From: Pseudomonadota bacterium
Lineage (GTDB): Bacteria; Pseudomonadota; Gammaproteobacteria; Xanthomonadales; Rhodanobacteraceae
Direction of reading: 5' to 3'
DNA: 43,508 bases
Assembly (NCBI GenBank): GCA_018241145.1
Contig: JAFEEJ010000267.1
Span: forward strand, 1-43,508
Part shown: piece after piece, positions 26,869 through 36,379 of the stretch
Position numbering within the stretch: position 1 is the first letter of the stretch
How the letters are laid out: the number at the start of each line of letters is the position of its first letter
The notes under the pieces: model-generated
What the model saw: only the letters and a program-made list of their open reading frames with translations
The model's database searches: none
Told to the model about the DNA's origin: nothing
Translations under genes and position numbers: made by a program

Positions 26869-28488
26869 GTGCCGAACCTCCAAGCCGCCAGCTTCAGGCC
26901 AGCGCCCGCGGGCGAACACGTTCGCCGCGAGCTGTACGTGCTCAACATCTATCGGGTGTTGCAGGCGGTGGTTTTCCTCGGGCTGGCCCTGAGCGAGACC
27001 TTCATCGCATGGATGCCGACGCGCGCGCCCGAACTGGCGCGGGTGGCCGCGGCCGTCTACCTGCTGTTCGCGTTGCTGGTGCTGTCGCGCACGCGCCAGA
27101 TGCCGCGGCGGCTGATCGTCGGCGTCAGCACCTGCCTTGGCGTGGACGTGCTGGCGGCGCTGACGGCCGCGCTGATGATGCCCGCCGCGCACACCGGCAT
27201 CGCCGCGATGCTGGTGATCAACGTGGGCGCGGGCGCGCTGTTGCTGCCGCCACGGCTGGCGGGATTGTTCGCGGCGCTGGCGGCGCTGGCCATGGTCGGG
27301 CAATCGCTGTTCGGGCAGGACGACATCGGCCGCAACCTGCTGGAATCGGGCCTGTTCGGCATGGCCTATTTCGCGACTGCCGCGTTGTGCTACGCGCTCG
27401 GGAACCAGGTGCGCGCCAGCGAGGCGCTGGCCGAACGCCGCGGGCTGGACCTGGCCAACCTGTCGCAAGTCAACGAAATGATCATCCGCCGCATGAAAAC
27501 CGGCGTGCTGCTGGTGGACGACGCCAATCACATCCACCAGATCAACGAATCCGCGTGGCTGCTGCTGGGCAATCCCTCCAGCGACCGCCGCGACCTGGGC
27601 GAACTGGCGCCCGAACTGTCGCGCCGCCTCTACCACTGGCGCACGACCAACAAGGCGGACGCATCCGCCATTGCGCTGGCGGAAGGCGTGCCGGAAGTGG
27701 TGCCGCGCTTCACCCGTCTCGCCGCCAACGACGACTCGCACATCCTGATTTTCCTCGACGACACCTCGCTGGTGTCGCAGCGCGCCGAACAACTGACGTT
27801 GACGACGCTGGGAAGGTTGTCGGCGTCCATCGCGCACGAGATCCGCAATCCGCTGGCGGCGATCCGCTATTCCGCGCAATTGCTCGCCGAGTCGAAGGCC
27901 ATTCCCGACACCGACCAGCGCATGATCGAGATCATCAACAACCACTGCGGTCGCCTGAACGAGATCATCGAGAACATCCTGCAACTCTCGCGGCGCGAGC
28001 GTTCGCGGCCCGAAGCGCTGGACCTCAATGCCTGGGCGCTGACCTTCGTCGAGGAATACAAGGAATCCAACGACCTCGCCGGCGACAACCTGCGCGCGCT
28101 GCTGTATCCGCACGCGGTCGAGGCGCTGGCTGACCCGCAGCACCTGCAGCAGGTGGTCTGGAACCTGGTCCAGAACGCGTTGCGATACGGCCGACTTCCC
28201 GACGAACCCGCGCGCGTGATGGTGGTGGCGCGGCTGGCCAGCGACGAAGGGCCGCCGTTGATCGAGGTGATCGACCGCGGCCCCGGCATCCCGCCCAAGG
28301 TCGCCGCGCAGATTTTCGAGCCGTTCTTCACCACCCACCAGTACGGCACGGGCCTGGGCCTGTACCTGGCGCGGCAGATGTGCGAAGCCAATCAGGCGGG
28401 GCTCGAATACGTGCCGGTGGCCGGCGGCGGCAGCTGCTTCCGCATCACGCTGACCGCCCCGGTGCGGTTGCCGGTGGCCGAGGCGTAG
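26869..28488 (+). CDS. pilS: type IV pilus sensor histidine kinase PilS
   Basis: PilS phosphorylates PilR to control pilin transcription. The 539-residue form starting at GTG 26869 has about six transmembrane segments (25-185), a PAS-like region (about 205-300), a HisKA domain with H323 in SIAHEIRNPLAAIRYSAQLL, and a HATPase domain (NLVQNALRYGR, DRGPGIPP, GTGLGLYLARQM). The GTG gives an N-terminus of normal length but lacks a clear ribosome site; ATG 26788 is the alternative. Unusually, pilR does not follow directly: a methyltransferase gene intervenes. Confidence 0.9.
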   Translation: MPNLQAASFRPAPAGEHVRRELYVLNIYRVLQAVVFLGLALSETFIAWMPTRAPELARVAAAVYLLFALLVLSRTRQMPRRLIVGVSTCLGVDVLAALTAALMMPAAHTGIAAMLVINVGAGALLLPPRLAGLFAALAALAMVGQSLFGQDDIGRNLLESGLFGMAYFATAALCYALGNQVRASEALAERRGLDLANLSQVNEMIIRRMKTGVLLVDDANHIHQINESAWLLLGNPSSDRRDLGELAPELSRRLYHWRTTNKADASAIALAEGVPEVVPRFTRLAANDDSHILIFLDDTSLVSQRAEQLTLTTLGRLSASIAHEIRNPLAAIRYSAQLLAESKAIPDTDQRMIEIINNHCGRLNEIIENILQLSRRERSRPEALDLNAWALTFVEEYKESNDLAGDNLRALLYPHAVEALADPQHLQQVVWNLVQNALRYGRLPDEPARVMVVARLASDEGPPLIEVIDRGPGIPPKVAAQIFEPFFTTHQYGTGLGLYLARQMCEANQAGLEYVPVAGGGSCFRITLTAPVRLPVAEA

Positions 28489-28526
28489 CCGCCCGGTCGG
28501 CGCGCGAAATCGTGCGGAGGACAAGC

Positions 28527-29489
28527 GTGGCCGTGCAGGGAATATCGAGTACCGATTCCATGCGCAGGATGCCCGATGCAGATACGGTCATCTTCGAATG
28601 CAATATCTGCGATGCCGTCAATGGCACGGAACTGGCGCTGCTGGACCGGGAGGGTCCGACTTGCAGGAGGTGCGGTTCCTCCGTGCGCTTCCGGTCGATC
28701 ATTCAAGCGCTGACCACCGAATTGTTCGGCCGGAGCGTGAACATTTCCCAGATACGACCGAAGAATTTCGACATACGCGGGTACGGATTGAGTTGCTGGG
28801 ACGGATACTCTTCGCGTTTGCGCAGGCACGTCGATTTCAGGAACACCTTTTTCCACCGGAAGCCGTACCTGGATATCACGGACATCGACCGGGAAAAGGA
28901 AGGCTCGCTGGATTTCCTGATCGCTTCCGATGTCTTCGAACACATACAACCGCCGGTGCAGCGGGCATTCGACAATGCAAGGCGATTATTGAAGGATGAT
29001 GGCGTATTCATCATTACCGTCCCTTTCACCCACCCCGGAGAGGATCAGGTTCCGGCGCAGGAACATTTCCCCGAACTCTTCGAGTATGAAATCAGAAAAG
29101 ACGGTGATTCCTTCCTGCTGGAAAACACGACGCGCGGGGGGGTGAAACAGGTTTTCGGGGATCTGATTTTTCATGGTGGTCCGGGAAGCACCCTGGAAAT
29201 GCGCGTATTCTCGGAATCTTCGCTGGTGTCGTCGTTGTTCGCCGCCGGATTCGACCAGGTCACCATCTACAGCGGGTCCGACCTGGCCCACGGCATCCAC
29301 TGGTCGAGCAAATGCTCGGTTACCGTGGCCGCCAGGACCGGGCAGCACCAGCCCAAATTCATCCGTGTACCGGTACCTCGCCGTTACAGACCCTCGTTGA
29401 TGGCCAAGGGTGCCCATCTGTTGGGAAGAGCGATCGCAGGATTCCACAAAACCCAGGCGTGGGTTCGCGGCAGGAATCCCGGGCAGTAA
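28527..29489 (+). CDS. zinc-ribbon SAM-dependent methyltransferase inserted between pilS and pilR
   Basis: The 320-residue protein begins with a CxxC-x17-CxxC cluster (C25, C28, C46, C49: FECNICDAVNG...PTCRRCGSSVRF), followed by a class I methyltransferase-like region: FLIASDVFEHIQPP (motif IV-like), NARRLLKDDGVFIITVPFTHPGE, and a C-terminal AGFDQVTIYSGSD. Such proteins often sit in surface-polysaccharide loci, but the substrate here is unknown. The start is GTG 28527, with GGAGG six bases upstream; ATG 28560 is an alternative. Hand counts of two sampled 60-base lines give 53% and 50% G+C, well below the flanking pil genes, suggesting acquisition. Only 38 bases separate it from pilS. Confidence 0.8.
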   Translation: MAVQGISSTDSMRRMPDADTVIFECNICDAVNGTELALLDREGPTCRRCGSSVRFRSIIQALTTELFGRSVNISQIRPKNFDIRGYGLSCWDGYSSRLRRHVDFRNTFFHRKPYLDITDIDREKEGSLDFLIASDVFEHIQPPVQRAFDNARRLLKDDGVFIITVPFTHPGEDQVPAQEHFPELFEYEIRKDGDSFLLENTTRGGVKQVFGDLIFHGGPGSTLEMRVFSESSLVSSLFAAGFDQVTIYSGSDLAHGIHWSSKCSVTVAARTGQHQPKFIRVPVPRRYRPSLMAKGAHLLGRAIAGFHKTQAWVRGRNPGQ

Positions 29490-29616
29490 CGGCATTCGCG
29501 GAGCCCGCAGGCCCAAGGCGTTGACCGCGCGAAAGGATTGCCGCTTGTCCGATTGTGGCGTCCGCGCGCCGCACACGCTACCCTGATCGCAGGGTGAATC
29601 CGGGGCCTGTCAAGAC

Positions 29617-31002
29617 ATGGGCAACAGCAAGCAGACCGTTCTGGTCATCGACGACGAGCGCGACATCCGCGAACTGCTGAGCATCACGCTCGGGCGCATG
29701 GATCTCAACGTCGATGCCGCGGCCAACGTCGGCGAGGCCAAGCGCATGCTGGCCGAACAGCATTACGACCTGTGCTTCACCGACATGCGCCTGCCCGATG
29801 GCACCGGCCAGGAATTGATCGAGCTGATCGCGCGGCAGTACCCGGACACGCCGGTCGCGATGATCACCGCCTACGGCAACGTCGAGGCCGCGGTGGATGC
29901 GCTGAAGGCCGGCGCGTTCGATTTCGTCACCAAGCCCGTCGACATCAACATGCTGCGCCGGCTGGTGCAGACCGCGTTGAAGCTCGCGGAAGAAAAGCAG
30001 GCAGTCGCCGGCGCCACGCAGGGACGCCTGATCGGCGACTCGCCCGCCATGCAGGACGTGCGCGGGCGCATCGAGAAACTCGCGCGCAGCCAGGCGCCGG
30101 TGTACATCAGCGGCGAATCGGGCGTCGGCAAGGAACTGGTCGCGCGCCTGATCCACGAGCAGGGTCCGCGCGCATCCGGCCCGTTCGTGCCGGTGAACTG
30201 CGGCGCGATTCCTTCCGAATTGATGGAAAGCGAATTCTTCGGCCACAAGAAGGGTTCCTTCACCGGCGCGCACGCCGACAAGGACGGCCTGTTCCAGGCG
30301 GCCAACGGCGGCACGCTGTTCCTCGACGAAGTCGCCGAACTGCCGATCCACATGCAGGTGAAACTGCTGCGCGTGATCCAGGAAAAGGCCGTGCGACCGA
30401 TCGGTGGCCGCGGCGAAATCGGCGTGGACGTGCGAATCCTTTCCGCCACCCACAAGGACCTGGCGCGGCTGACCCAGATGGGCCAGTTCCGCCAGGACCT
30501 GTTCTACCGCATCAACGTGATCGAACTGCGCGTGCCGCCGTTGCGCGAGCGCCGCAACGACGTGCCCATGCTGGCGGGGCGGGTGCTGGAACGGCTGGCG
30601 GGGCAGTCCGGCATCGCGGCGCCGAAGCTGAAACCCGAGGCGCTGGAAGCCCTGGCCGAATACGACTTTCCCGGCAACGTGCGCGAACTGGAAAACATCC
30701 TCGAACGCGCCATCGCGTTGTGCGAGCACGGCGTGATCACCGTCGACGACCTGATGCTGAAACCGTCCCCGGCCTCGCGTTCGCGCGACGAGGACGAGGA
30801 TTACGAAGACGATGGCGACGGCGAAGACCTGACAGGCGGCGCGGACGGCGGCGGGCTGGACGAGTACATTTCCAACGTCGAACGCGAGGCGATCCTGAAG
30901 GCGCTGCAGGAAACCCGCTACAACAAGACCGCCGCCGCCAGGAAACTCGGCATCACCTTCCGCGCGCTGCGCTACAAGCTGAAGAAGCTGGCGATCGATT
31001 GA
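29617..31002 (+). CDS. pilR: type IV pilus response regulator PilR (NtrC family)
   Basis: PilR activates sigma54-dependent pilin transcription. The 461 residues show a receiver domain (VLVIDDERDIRELL; phospho-acceptor D56 in CFTDMRLPDG), an AAA+ domain with Walker A GESGVGKE, the sigma54-contact loop GSFTGA and GGTLFLDEVAEL, and a Fis-type helix-turn-helix (RYNKTAAARKLGITFRALRYKLKK). A very acidic linker (DEDEDYEDDGDGED, about 389-402) joins the last two domains. It is 127 bases after the methyltransferase stop, enough for its own promoter, although I find no clear one. Confidence 0.93.
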   Translation: MGNSKQTVLVIDDERDIRELLSITLGRMDLNVDAAANVGEAKRMLAEQHYDLCFTDMRLPDGTGQELIELIARQYPDTPVAMITAYGNVEAAVDALKAGAFDFVTKPVDINMLRRLVQTALKLAEEKQAVAGATQGRLIGDSPAMQDVRGRIEKLARSQAPVYISGESGVGKELVARLIHEQGPRASGPFVPVNCGAIPSELMESEFFGHKKGSFTGAHADKDGLFQAANGGTLFLDEVAELPIHMQVKLLRVIQEKAVRPIGGRGEIGVDVRILSATHKDLARLTQMGQFRQDLFYRINVIELRVPPLRERRNDVPMLAGRVLERLAGQSGIAAPKLKPEALEALAEYDFPGNVRELENILERAIALCEHGVITVDDLMLKPSPASRSRDEDEDYEDDGDGEDLTGGADGGGLDEYISNVEREAILKALQETRYNKTAAARKLGITFRALRYKLKKLAID

Positions 31003-31151
31003 CGCTGTGACCCGGAGCACGGGGCCCGGAAAGCGCAGCCGCCATCGAAGACATTCGCTGCACCGTGCAACAAGCGGCATCGCAACAGTACGCACTTCAT
31101 GTCGACCACGGCGCACATGAGTGCGGGATGCATCCTGCCGGGGAGAACCTC

Positions 31152-33386
31152 ATGCATCGTCGTGTCCGCCTGATCGCGATTGCGTTGTCACTCGCGGTGC
31201 CGTTGTGGTGCACGGCACGGGATCAAGCGCCTGCGGTGGCCGGTTTCACGCTGGAGCAGGTGCTGGACTACCCGTTCCCGCAAGGCCTGACCGCGGCGGA
31301 AAAAGGCGATCGCATCGCCTGGGTGGTCAACCTGCGCGGGGTGCGCAATGTGTGGTGGGCGCAGGCGCCGGACTTCAAGCCCCGGCAACTGACGCACTTT
31401 GCCGACGACGACGGGCAGGAGCTCACCAGCCTGGCGTTCTCGCCTTCGGGCGATGCGCTGGCCTTCGTGCGCGGCGGCGACCACGACGCCAACTGGCCCG
31501 CCGAAGGAAACCTCGCGCCCGATCCTGCTTCCGGTCCGGTGCAACCGAAGATGATGCTGTGGGCGGCGCGCCTGCCGGAGGGCGAGGCGCATGCGGTCGC
31601 CGAAGGCGATGCGCCGGTGATTTCTTTGCAAGGCAGGCTCGCCTACCTCAAGGACGCCCAGGTGTGGACGGCGTCGATCGATTATCGGGAGGACAAGGAC
31701 CACGACTCCGACGCACACGCCGGTGATACGCGCGGAAAAACCGGCAAGCGCGCCGGAGGAAAACACGCGAGCGACGACGAACCGAAGCGCCTGTTCTTCG
31801 ATCGCGGCAAGGATTCGGAACTGCGCTGGTCGCCGGACGGAACGAGGCTGGCGTTCGTGTCCGATCGCGACGATCACGCCTTCATCGGCATTTACGCCGA
31901 CGACAGGACACCGATCCGGTGGCTTGCGCCTTCCACCCATCGCGACGACATGCCGCGCTGGTCGCCGGACGGCACGCGCATCGCGTTCACGCGACAACCC
32001 GGCGATGGCGGTCCTCCGGAGCCGATGTTGAAACTCGTGCCGCAGCCGTGGTCGATCTGGATCGCGGATGCCGCAAGCGGAAACGGTCGCGCGGCGTGGA
32101 ACGGTCCGGATACCTTGCCGGGTTCGTATCCGGAAACCGCGGGCGGCGCCAATCTGGATTGGGCGGCAGACGATCGACTTGTATTCCTCGCCGATCTGGA
32201 CGGCTGGCCGCACCTGTATTCACTGTCCGTCGATGGCAGCGAACCGCTGTTGCTGACGCCCGGGAAGTTCATGGTCGAAGACGTGGTGTTGAGCCGCGAC
32301 CGGAGATCGCTGGTCTACAGCGCCAACACCGGCAGCGACGCCGACGATCACGACCGCCGTCATCTGTTTGCCGTGCCGGTCGATGCCGCGCAGCCGCGCG
32401 CGCTGGCGCAGGATGCGCAATTGCAATGGACGCCGGTAATCGCGGGCGGGCAGGCAATCGCTTTCATCGACGCGGGCGCGCAACAGCCGCCGATGCTCGC
32501 GGTGATGCGCGAAGACGGCAGCGGTCGGCGGTTGCTGCAACCGGACCTGTTGCCGCGCGACTTTCCCTCCGCGCAACTGGTGACGCCGACCTCCGTCACT
32601 TTCACCGCGGCGGACGGCACCCTGGTCCACGGACAATTGTTCCGCCGCAGCGGCGCAAACGGCAGGCAACCGGGCGTGATCTTCGTGCACGGCGGCCCGC
32701 CGCGGCAGATGCTGCTGGGCTGGCATTACATGGATTACTACAGCAACGGTTACGCGGTGAACCAGTTTCTCGCCAGCCACGGCTTCACCGTGCTGTCGGT
32801 GAACTACCGCCTGGGCATCGGTTACGGCCATGCGTTCCATCACCCCGAGCGCTGGGGGCCGACCGGTGCATCGGAATACCAGGACGTTTTGGCCGGAGCG
32901 CGGTTCCTGCAACACTTGCCCGGCGTCGATCCGCAGCGCATCGGCATCTGGGGCGGCTCGTATGGCGGTTATCTCACCGCGCTCGCGCTGGCGCGCAACT
33001 CCGACATTTTCAAGGCCGGCGTGGACCTGCACGGCGTGCACGACTGGACGCGTTTCAACGAAGGCTGGATCGGCCAGCCGCCGCAACGCTACGAGCAGGG
33101 CGATCGCGAAGAGGCGATCAGGGTGGCGTGGCAATCCTCGCCCGATGCCGATGTCGCCTCATGGAAATCGCCCGTGCTGCTGATCCAGGGCGACGACGAC
33201 CGCAATGTGCGCTTCTTCCAGACGGTCGACCTCGCGCGCCGCCTGCAGCAGCAGCACGTGCCGTACGAGGAGATGGTGCTGCCCGACGAGATCCACGGCT
33301 TCCTGCGCCACGCCTCATGGCTGAAGGCCGATCAGGCGACGGCGGATTTCCTGGAGGCGAAATTGCTCGAAGGCGGTGAACCGTGA
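31152..33386 (+). CDS. secreted S9-family prolyl oligopeptidase-like peptidase
   Basis: The 744-residue protein has a signal peptide (MHRRVRLIAIALSLAVPLWC), an N-terminal beta-propeller (about 40-470; repeated RWSPDGTRLAF and RWSPDGTRIAF) and a C-terminal alpha/beta hydrolase. The triad is S603 in GGSYGGYL, D683 in QGDDDRNV and H715 in DEIHGF. It probably acts as an aminopeptidase or oligopeptidase in the periplasm. A charged insert around 185-215 (DHDSDAHAGDTRGKTGKRAGG) is a likely loop. GGGGAGAA precedes the ATG. The stop lies in the first unit of a seven-base tandem repeat. Confidence 0.9.
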   Translation: MHRRVRLIAIALSLAVPLWCTARDQAPAVAGFTLEQVLDYPFPQGLTAAEKGDRIAWVVNLRGVRNVWWAQAPDFKPRQLTHFADDDGQELTSLAFSPSGDALAFVRGGDHDANWPAEGNLAPDPASGPVQPKMMLWAARLPEGEAHAVAEGDAPVISLQGRLAYLKDAQVWTASIDYREDKDHDSDAHAGDTRGKTGKRAGGKHASDDEPKRLFFDRGKDSELRWSPDGTRLAFVSDRDDHAFIGIYADDRTPIRWLAPSTHRDDMPRWSPDGTRIAFTRQPGDGGPPEPMLKLVPQPWSIWIADAASGNGRAAWNGPDTLPGSYPETAGGANLDWAADDRLVFLADLDGWPHLYSLSVDGSEPLLLTPGKFMVEDVVLSRDRRSLVYSANTGSDADDHDRRHLFAVPVDAAQPRALAQDAQLQWTPVIAGGQAIAFIDAGAQQPPMLAVMREDGSGRRLLQPDLLPRDFPSAQLVTPTSVTFTAADGTLVHGQLFRRSGANGRQPGVIFVHGGPPRQMLLGWHYMDYYSNGYAVNQFLASHGFTVLSVNYRLGIGYGHAFHHPERWGPTGASEYQDVLAGARFLQHLPGVDPQRIGIWGGSYGGYLTALALARNSDIFKAGVDLHGVHDWTRFNEGWIGQPPQRYEQGDREEAIRVAWQSSPDADVASWKSPVLLIQGDDDRNVRFFQTVDLARRLQQQHVPYEEMVLPDEIHGFLRHASWLKADQATADFLEAKLLEGGEP

Positions 33387-33408
33387 GCCGTGAGCCGTGA
33401 GCCGTGAG
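33381..33408. repeat. four tandem CCGTGAG heptamers over a stop codon
   Basis: CCGTGAG occurs four times in exact tandem. The stop codon of the S9 peptidase (33384-33386) is in the first unit. Copy-number change would not move the stop, because every unit contains the same TGA. Confidence 0.85.
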
Positions 33409-33427
33409 CCGACGAGTAAAACCTCGT

Positions 33428-33550
33428 CGTCATTCCGGGGCCGTTCGCGGCTTGTCGCGAACGGAACCCGGAATCTGCTTTATTGCGGTGGCCAGAACAG
33501 ATTCCGGGTTCTGCTCATGCGCTGCGCGCGCTTGCAGCCCCGGAATGACG
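33428..33550. repeat. 123-bp palindromic element, CGTCATTCCGGGGC termini
   Basis: Perfect 14-base terminal inverted repeats (33428-33441 and 33537-33550) match the 11573-11662 element. The interior has CGTTCGCG...CGCGAACG and CCGGAATCTG...CAGATTCCGG palindromes, as if two hairpins lay back to back. It fills most of the gap between the S9 peptidase and ssb. Confidence 0.75.
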
Positions 33551-33580
33551 ATTTCATTTACGCTCTTCGACTCTCGACTC

Positions 33581-34084
33581 TTAGAACGGAATATCGTCGT
33601 CTTCGAAGTCACCGCCGCCGGACGCCGGCTGCTGCGCGGGTGCGGGACGCCCGCCGGGTTCGCCGGGGGCTCCGCCGCGCGATTGCTGCGGGCGCGGGCG
33701 ATAACCGCCGCCGCCTTCACCCGCGCTGCCGCGCGAACCGCCTTCGCCTGCGCTGCCCAGCATCTGCATCTCGTTGGCGATGATGTCGGTGGTGTAACGC
33801 TCGATGCCTTCCTTGTCGGTGTACTTGTCGGTGCGCAGCGAGCCCTCGATGTACACCTGCCTGCCTTTTTTCAGGTACTCGCCGGCGATCTCCGCCAGCC
33901 GTCCGAAGAACTTCACGCGGTGCCATTCGGTGCGTTCCTGCTGCTCGCCGGTCTGCTTGTCCTTCCACGATTCGGAAGTGGCGATGCGGATGGTGCAGAT
34001 CGCCGAACCCGAAGCGGTGTAGCGCGTTTCCGGATCCGCGCCGAGATTGCCGACCAGGATGACCTTGTTTACGCCGCGAGCCAT
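33581..34084 (-). CDS. ssb: single-stranded DNA-binding protein
   Basis: SSB coats single-stranded DNA in replication and repair. The 167 residues have the OB fold ([20 protein letters not shown]...[34 protein letters not shown]), a glycine/proline/glutamine-rich tail and the acidic tip DDDIPF that recruits partner proteins. GAGGA precedes the ATG at 34084. It is transcribed divergently from ispB across a 164-base gap. Confidence 0.97.
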   Translation of the reverse strand: MARGVNKVILVGNLGADPETRYTASGSAICTIRIATSESWKDKQTGEQQERTEWHRVKFFGRLAEIAGEYLKKGRQVYIEGSLRTDKYTDKEGIERYTTDIIANEMQMLGSAGEGGSRGSAGEGGGGYRPRPQQSRGGAPGEPGGRPAPAQQPASGGGDFEDDDIPF

Positions 34085-34215
34085 GGACGTGTTCCTCGGA
34101 TGGACGTGCAGGGAACTGACGATCCTATCATGCGCCCCCGAGCGCCAGCGGCGACCGGCCCGCGCCGTTGTAGGCGCGCGACGCGGGCGCGTGTCGGCGG
34201 CGGGCGACGATCCCC

Positions 34216-34221
34216 TATAAT
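34216..34221 (+). promoter_or_regulatory. -10 box upstream of ispB
   Basis: A consensus TATAAT lies 27 bases before the ispB ATG. The expected -35 region (near 34193) is GC-rich and not consensus. Confidence 0.45.
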
Positions 34222-34248
34222 CCACGGCTCGCAATCATCCGGGCATGC

Positions 34249-35247
34249 ATGAACCAGCTCGCTTCATCGGAATTGCGCGGCGACTTCGCCGCGGTGCGCG
34301 CGCTGGCCGTGGACGACATGGGCGCGGTGGACGCGCTGATCCGCAAGCGGCTGTCGTCCGATGTCGCGCTGGTGCATGCGGTGGGCGAGCACATCGTCGG
34401 CGGCGGCGGCAAGCGCCTGCGGCCGATGCTGCACGTGCTGGCCGCGCGCGCGGCCGGTTATTCCGGTGACGAACACATCCAGCTCGCCGCGGTGGTGGAA
34501 TTCATCCACACAGCCACCCTGTTGCACGACGACGTGGTGGACGGCTCCGACCTGCGGCGCGGCCGCAAGACGGCCAACGCCCTTTGGGGCAACGCCGCCA
34601 GCGTGCTGGTCGGCGATTTCCTGTATTCGCGTTCGTTCCAGCTGATGGTGGAGCTGGATCGCATGCGCGTGATGCGCATCCTCGCCGACACCACCAATGC
34701 GATCGCCGAAGGCGAAGTGCTGCAGCTGCTCAGCCTCGGCAATGCGGATATCGACGAAGCCGCGTATCTGCAGGTGATCGAGCGCAAGACCGCCGTGCTG
34801 TTCGCCGCCGCGACCCAGCTCGGCGCCGTGCTCGCCGACCTGCCCGAAGAACAGGAGCAGGCGCTGCGCCACTACGGCATGCAACTGGGTTTCGCGTTCC
34901 AGATCGCCGACGACCTGCTGGATTATGTTTCCAATGCGCAGACGCTGGGCAAGAACATCGGCGACGACCTGGCCGAGGGCAAACCGACGCTGCCGCTGAT
35001 CTACGCGATCGAGTGCGCTTCACCCACGCAGGCGGAAACCCTGCGCCGCGCGCTGCGGTCGGAGCGGCTGTCGTCGTTGCAGACGATCGTGGATGCGATC
35101 CGCGAATCCGGCGTGATCGGCCGCGTGCGACAGCGCGCGCAGAGCCACGCCAATTCCGCGCGCAAGGCGCTGGATGCGCTGTCGCCATCACGCTATCGCG
35201 ATGCGCTGGATGCGCTGGCGGTGTATGCGGTCGAACGCGACCACTGA
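34249..35247 (+). CDS. ispB: polyprenyl (octaprenyl) diphosphate synthase
   Basis: IspB elongates farnesyl diphosphate with isopentenyl units to make the ubiquinone side chain. The 332 residues show the first Asp-rich motif in LLHDDVVDGSDLRRG, the second in FQIADDLLDYVSNAQTLGKNIGDDL, and the GGGGKRLRPML substrate site. Chain length (C40) is inferred from family membership. The ATG at 34249 follows an ATG in another frame at 34245 and has no strong ribosome site. Confidence 0.95.
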   Translation: MNQLASSELRGDFAAVRALAVDDMGAVDALIRKRLSSDVALVHAVGEHIVGGGGKRLRPMLHVLAARAAGYSGDEHIQLAAVVEFIHTATLLHDDVVDGSDLRRGRKTANALWGNAASVLVGDFLYSRSFQLMVELDRMRVMRILADTTNAIAEGEVLQLLSLGNADIDEAAYLQVIERKTAVLFAAATQLGAVLADLPEEQEQALRHYGMQLGFAFQIADDLLDYVSNAQTLGKNIGDDLAEGKPTLPLIYAIECASPTQAETLRRALRSERLSSLQTIVDAIRESGVIGRVRQRAQSHANSARKALDALSPSRYRDALDALAVYAVERDH

Positions 35248-35327
35248 CTGATGTTCCGGACGGGGCATCCTGCCGCCGTTAGAACACGCCCGCCCGGCGC
35301 AGGTCCGGGCGAGGCTTCACGATCGGG

Positions 35328-35370
35328 CACGGATGGCAGAAGCGCCCTCGATCGCGGCGGGCCATCCGTG
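35328..35370. terminator. inverted repeat between convergent ispB and hydrolase genes
   Basis: CACGGATGGC (35328-35337) and GCCATCCGTG (35361-35370) are perfect complements with a 23-base loop. There is no T-run on either side. It may end both convergent transcripts. Confidence 0.4.
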
Positions 35371-35402
35371 GCCCGCAACAGCCGCTTCGTCCGGAAGGAC
35401 GT

Positions 35403-36209
35403 TCAACCTTTTCTCGGGGTCGCCGCAAACGCCTCATCCAGCCAATCGTGCATCAACGTGAACGCGCGCTTCGCCACCTTCGGGTTGTAGACGCAACCGG
35501 GCGGCGAATCCGCGTCCGGTTCGGCGAAGCAGTGCACCGCGTGGCCGAACACCACGAATTGCCATTCGGCCGGGCTCATGCGCATCTCGTCCATGAACTT
35601 GCCGGCGTCGGGCATGGTGCCCTTGTCGTCGGCGCCGTTCATTGCCAGCACCCGAGCCTTGATGTTCTTCGCGAGCGACGGATCGTCCGTCGACAGGCCG
35701 CCGTGGAAACTCACCACCGCGGCCACGTCTGCGCCGCTGCGCGCCAGGTCCAGCACCGACGAGCCACCGAAGCAGAAACCGATCGCGGCGAGCTTCGACG
35801 CGTCGATCGGCGCGGCGTGCGAAGCGGCCAGCGACTTCAGTTCGTCGTAGGCTGCCATCGCGCGTGCACGCATTTCGGCGCGGTCGCCAAACAGCGGTTT
35901 CACCGCGGCCTGCGCCTGCATGTCGCTGTTCGGACGAAGGTCCTTGCCGAACATGTCGCCCATGAAGATCACGTACTCGCGCCCGGCGATGGTTTTCGCC
36001 TTGGCGATGTTGGCGTCGTTGATGCCGCGCCAGTTGGGGATCAACAGCAGGCCGGGCCGCGGCGCCTTCACCGCGTCGTCCCAGACCAGCACGCCGCGCA
36101 TCGTTTTTCCGTGCACGGCGTAGTCGATGGTCTTCGTCTGCATCGCGGCGTGCGCGAGGGACGAGAAGCCGAACAGCAGTGCAGCGATCAACAACAGGTG
36201 GATACGCAT
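35403..36209 (-). CDS. secreted dienelactone hydrolase-family protein
   Basis: The 268 residues have a signal peptide (MRIHLLLIAALLFGFSSLAHA) and a DLH-type alpha/beta hydrolase: nucleophile cysteine in GFCFGGSSVLDLA, aspartate in AMNGADDKGTMP, and histidine in FGHAVHCFAEP. Export of a DLH-family enzyme suggests an ester or lactone substrate in the periplasm; the true substrate is unknown. GGAGACCACC precedes the ATG. The open frame continues upstream through a repeat, which I exclude. Confidence 0.9.
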   Translation of the reverse strand: MRIHLLLIAALLFGFSSLAHAAMQTKTIDYAVHGKTMRGVLVWDDAVKAPRPGLLLIPNWRGINDANIAKAKTIAGREYVIFMGDMFGKDLRPNSDMQAQAAVKPLFGDRAEMRARAMAAYDELKSLAASHAAPIDASKLAAIGFCFGGSSVLDLARSGADVAAVVSFHGGLSTDDPSLAKNIKARVLAMNGADDKGTMPDAGKFMDEMRMSPAEWQFVVFGHAVHCFAEPDADSPPGCVYNPKVAKRAFTLMHDWLDEAFAATPRKG

Positions 36210-36262
36210 GGTGGTCTCCTTCAACGCCGGACCCGGCACTCGGAAAGGCGTGACAACCTTAT

Positions 36263-36369
36263 CGTCATCCGGGGCCGTTAGTGGCTTCATCGCGAACGGA
36301 ACCCGGAATCTTCCCTGCAATATCAGGAAGCGGATTCCGGATCGCCGCTGCGCGGCGTCCGGAATGACG
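36263..36369. repeat. diverged 107-bp palindromic element of the CGTCATTCCGG family
   Basis: It begins CGTCATCCGGGG (two T residues lost relative to the family end) and ends CCGGAATGACG. Inside it shares GGAACCCGGAATCT and GATTCCGGATCGCCGCTGCGCGGCG with the other copies. It lies between the dienelactone hydrolase gene and the ubiquinone hydroxylase gene. Confidence 0.7.
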
Positions 36370-36379
36370 GCGAAGGTTC

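Noticed and set aside
24310-28488. single 1392-residue plus-strand open frame ending in pilS
   Set aside because: Only the last 539 residues are PilS. The upstream part is antisense to sucCD and crosses repeats, so it is not a giant fusion protein.
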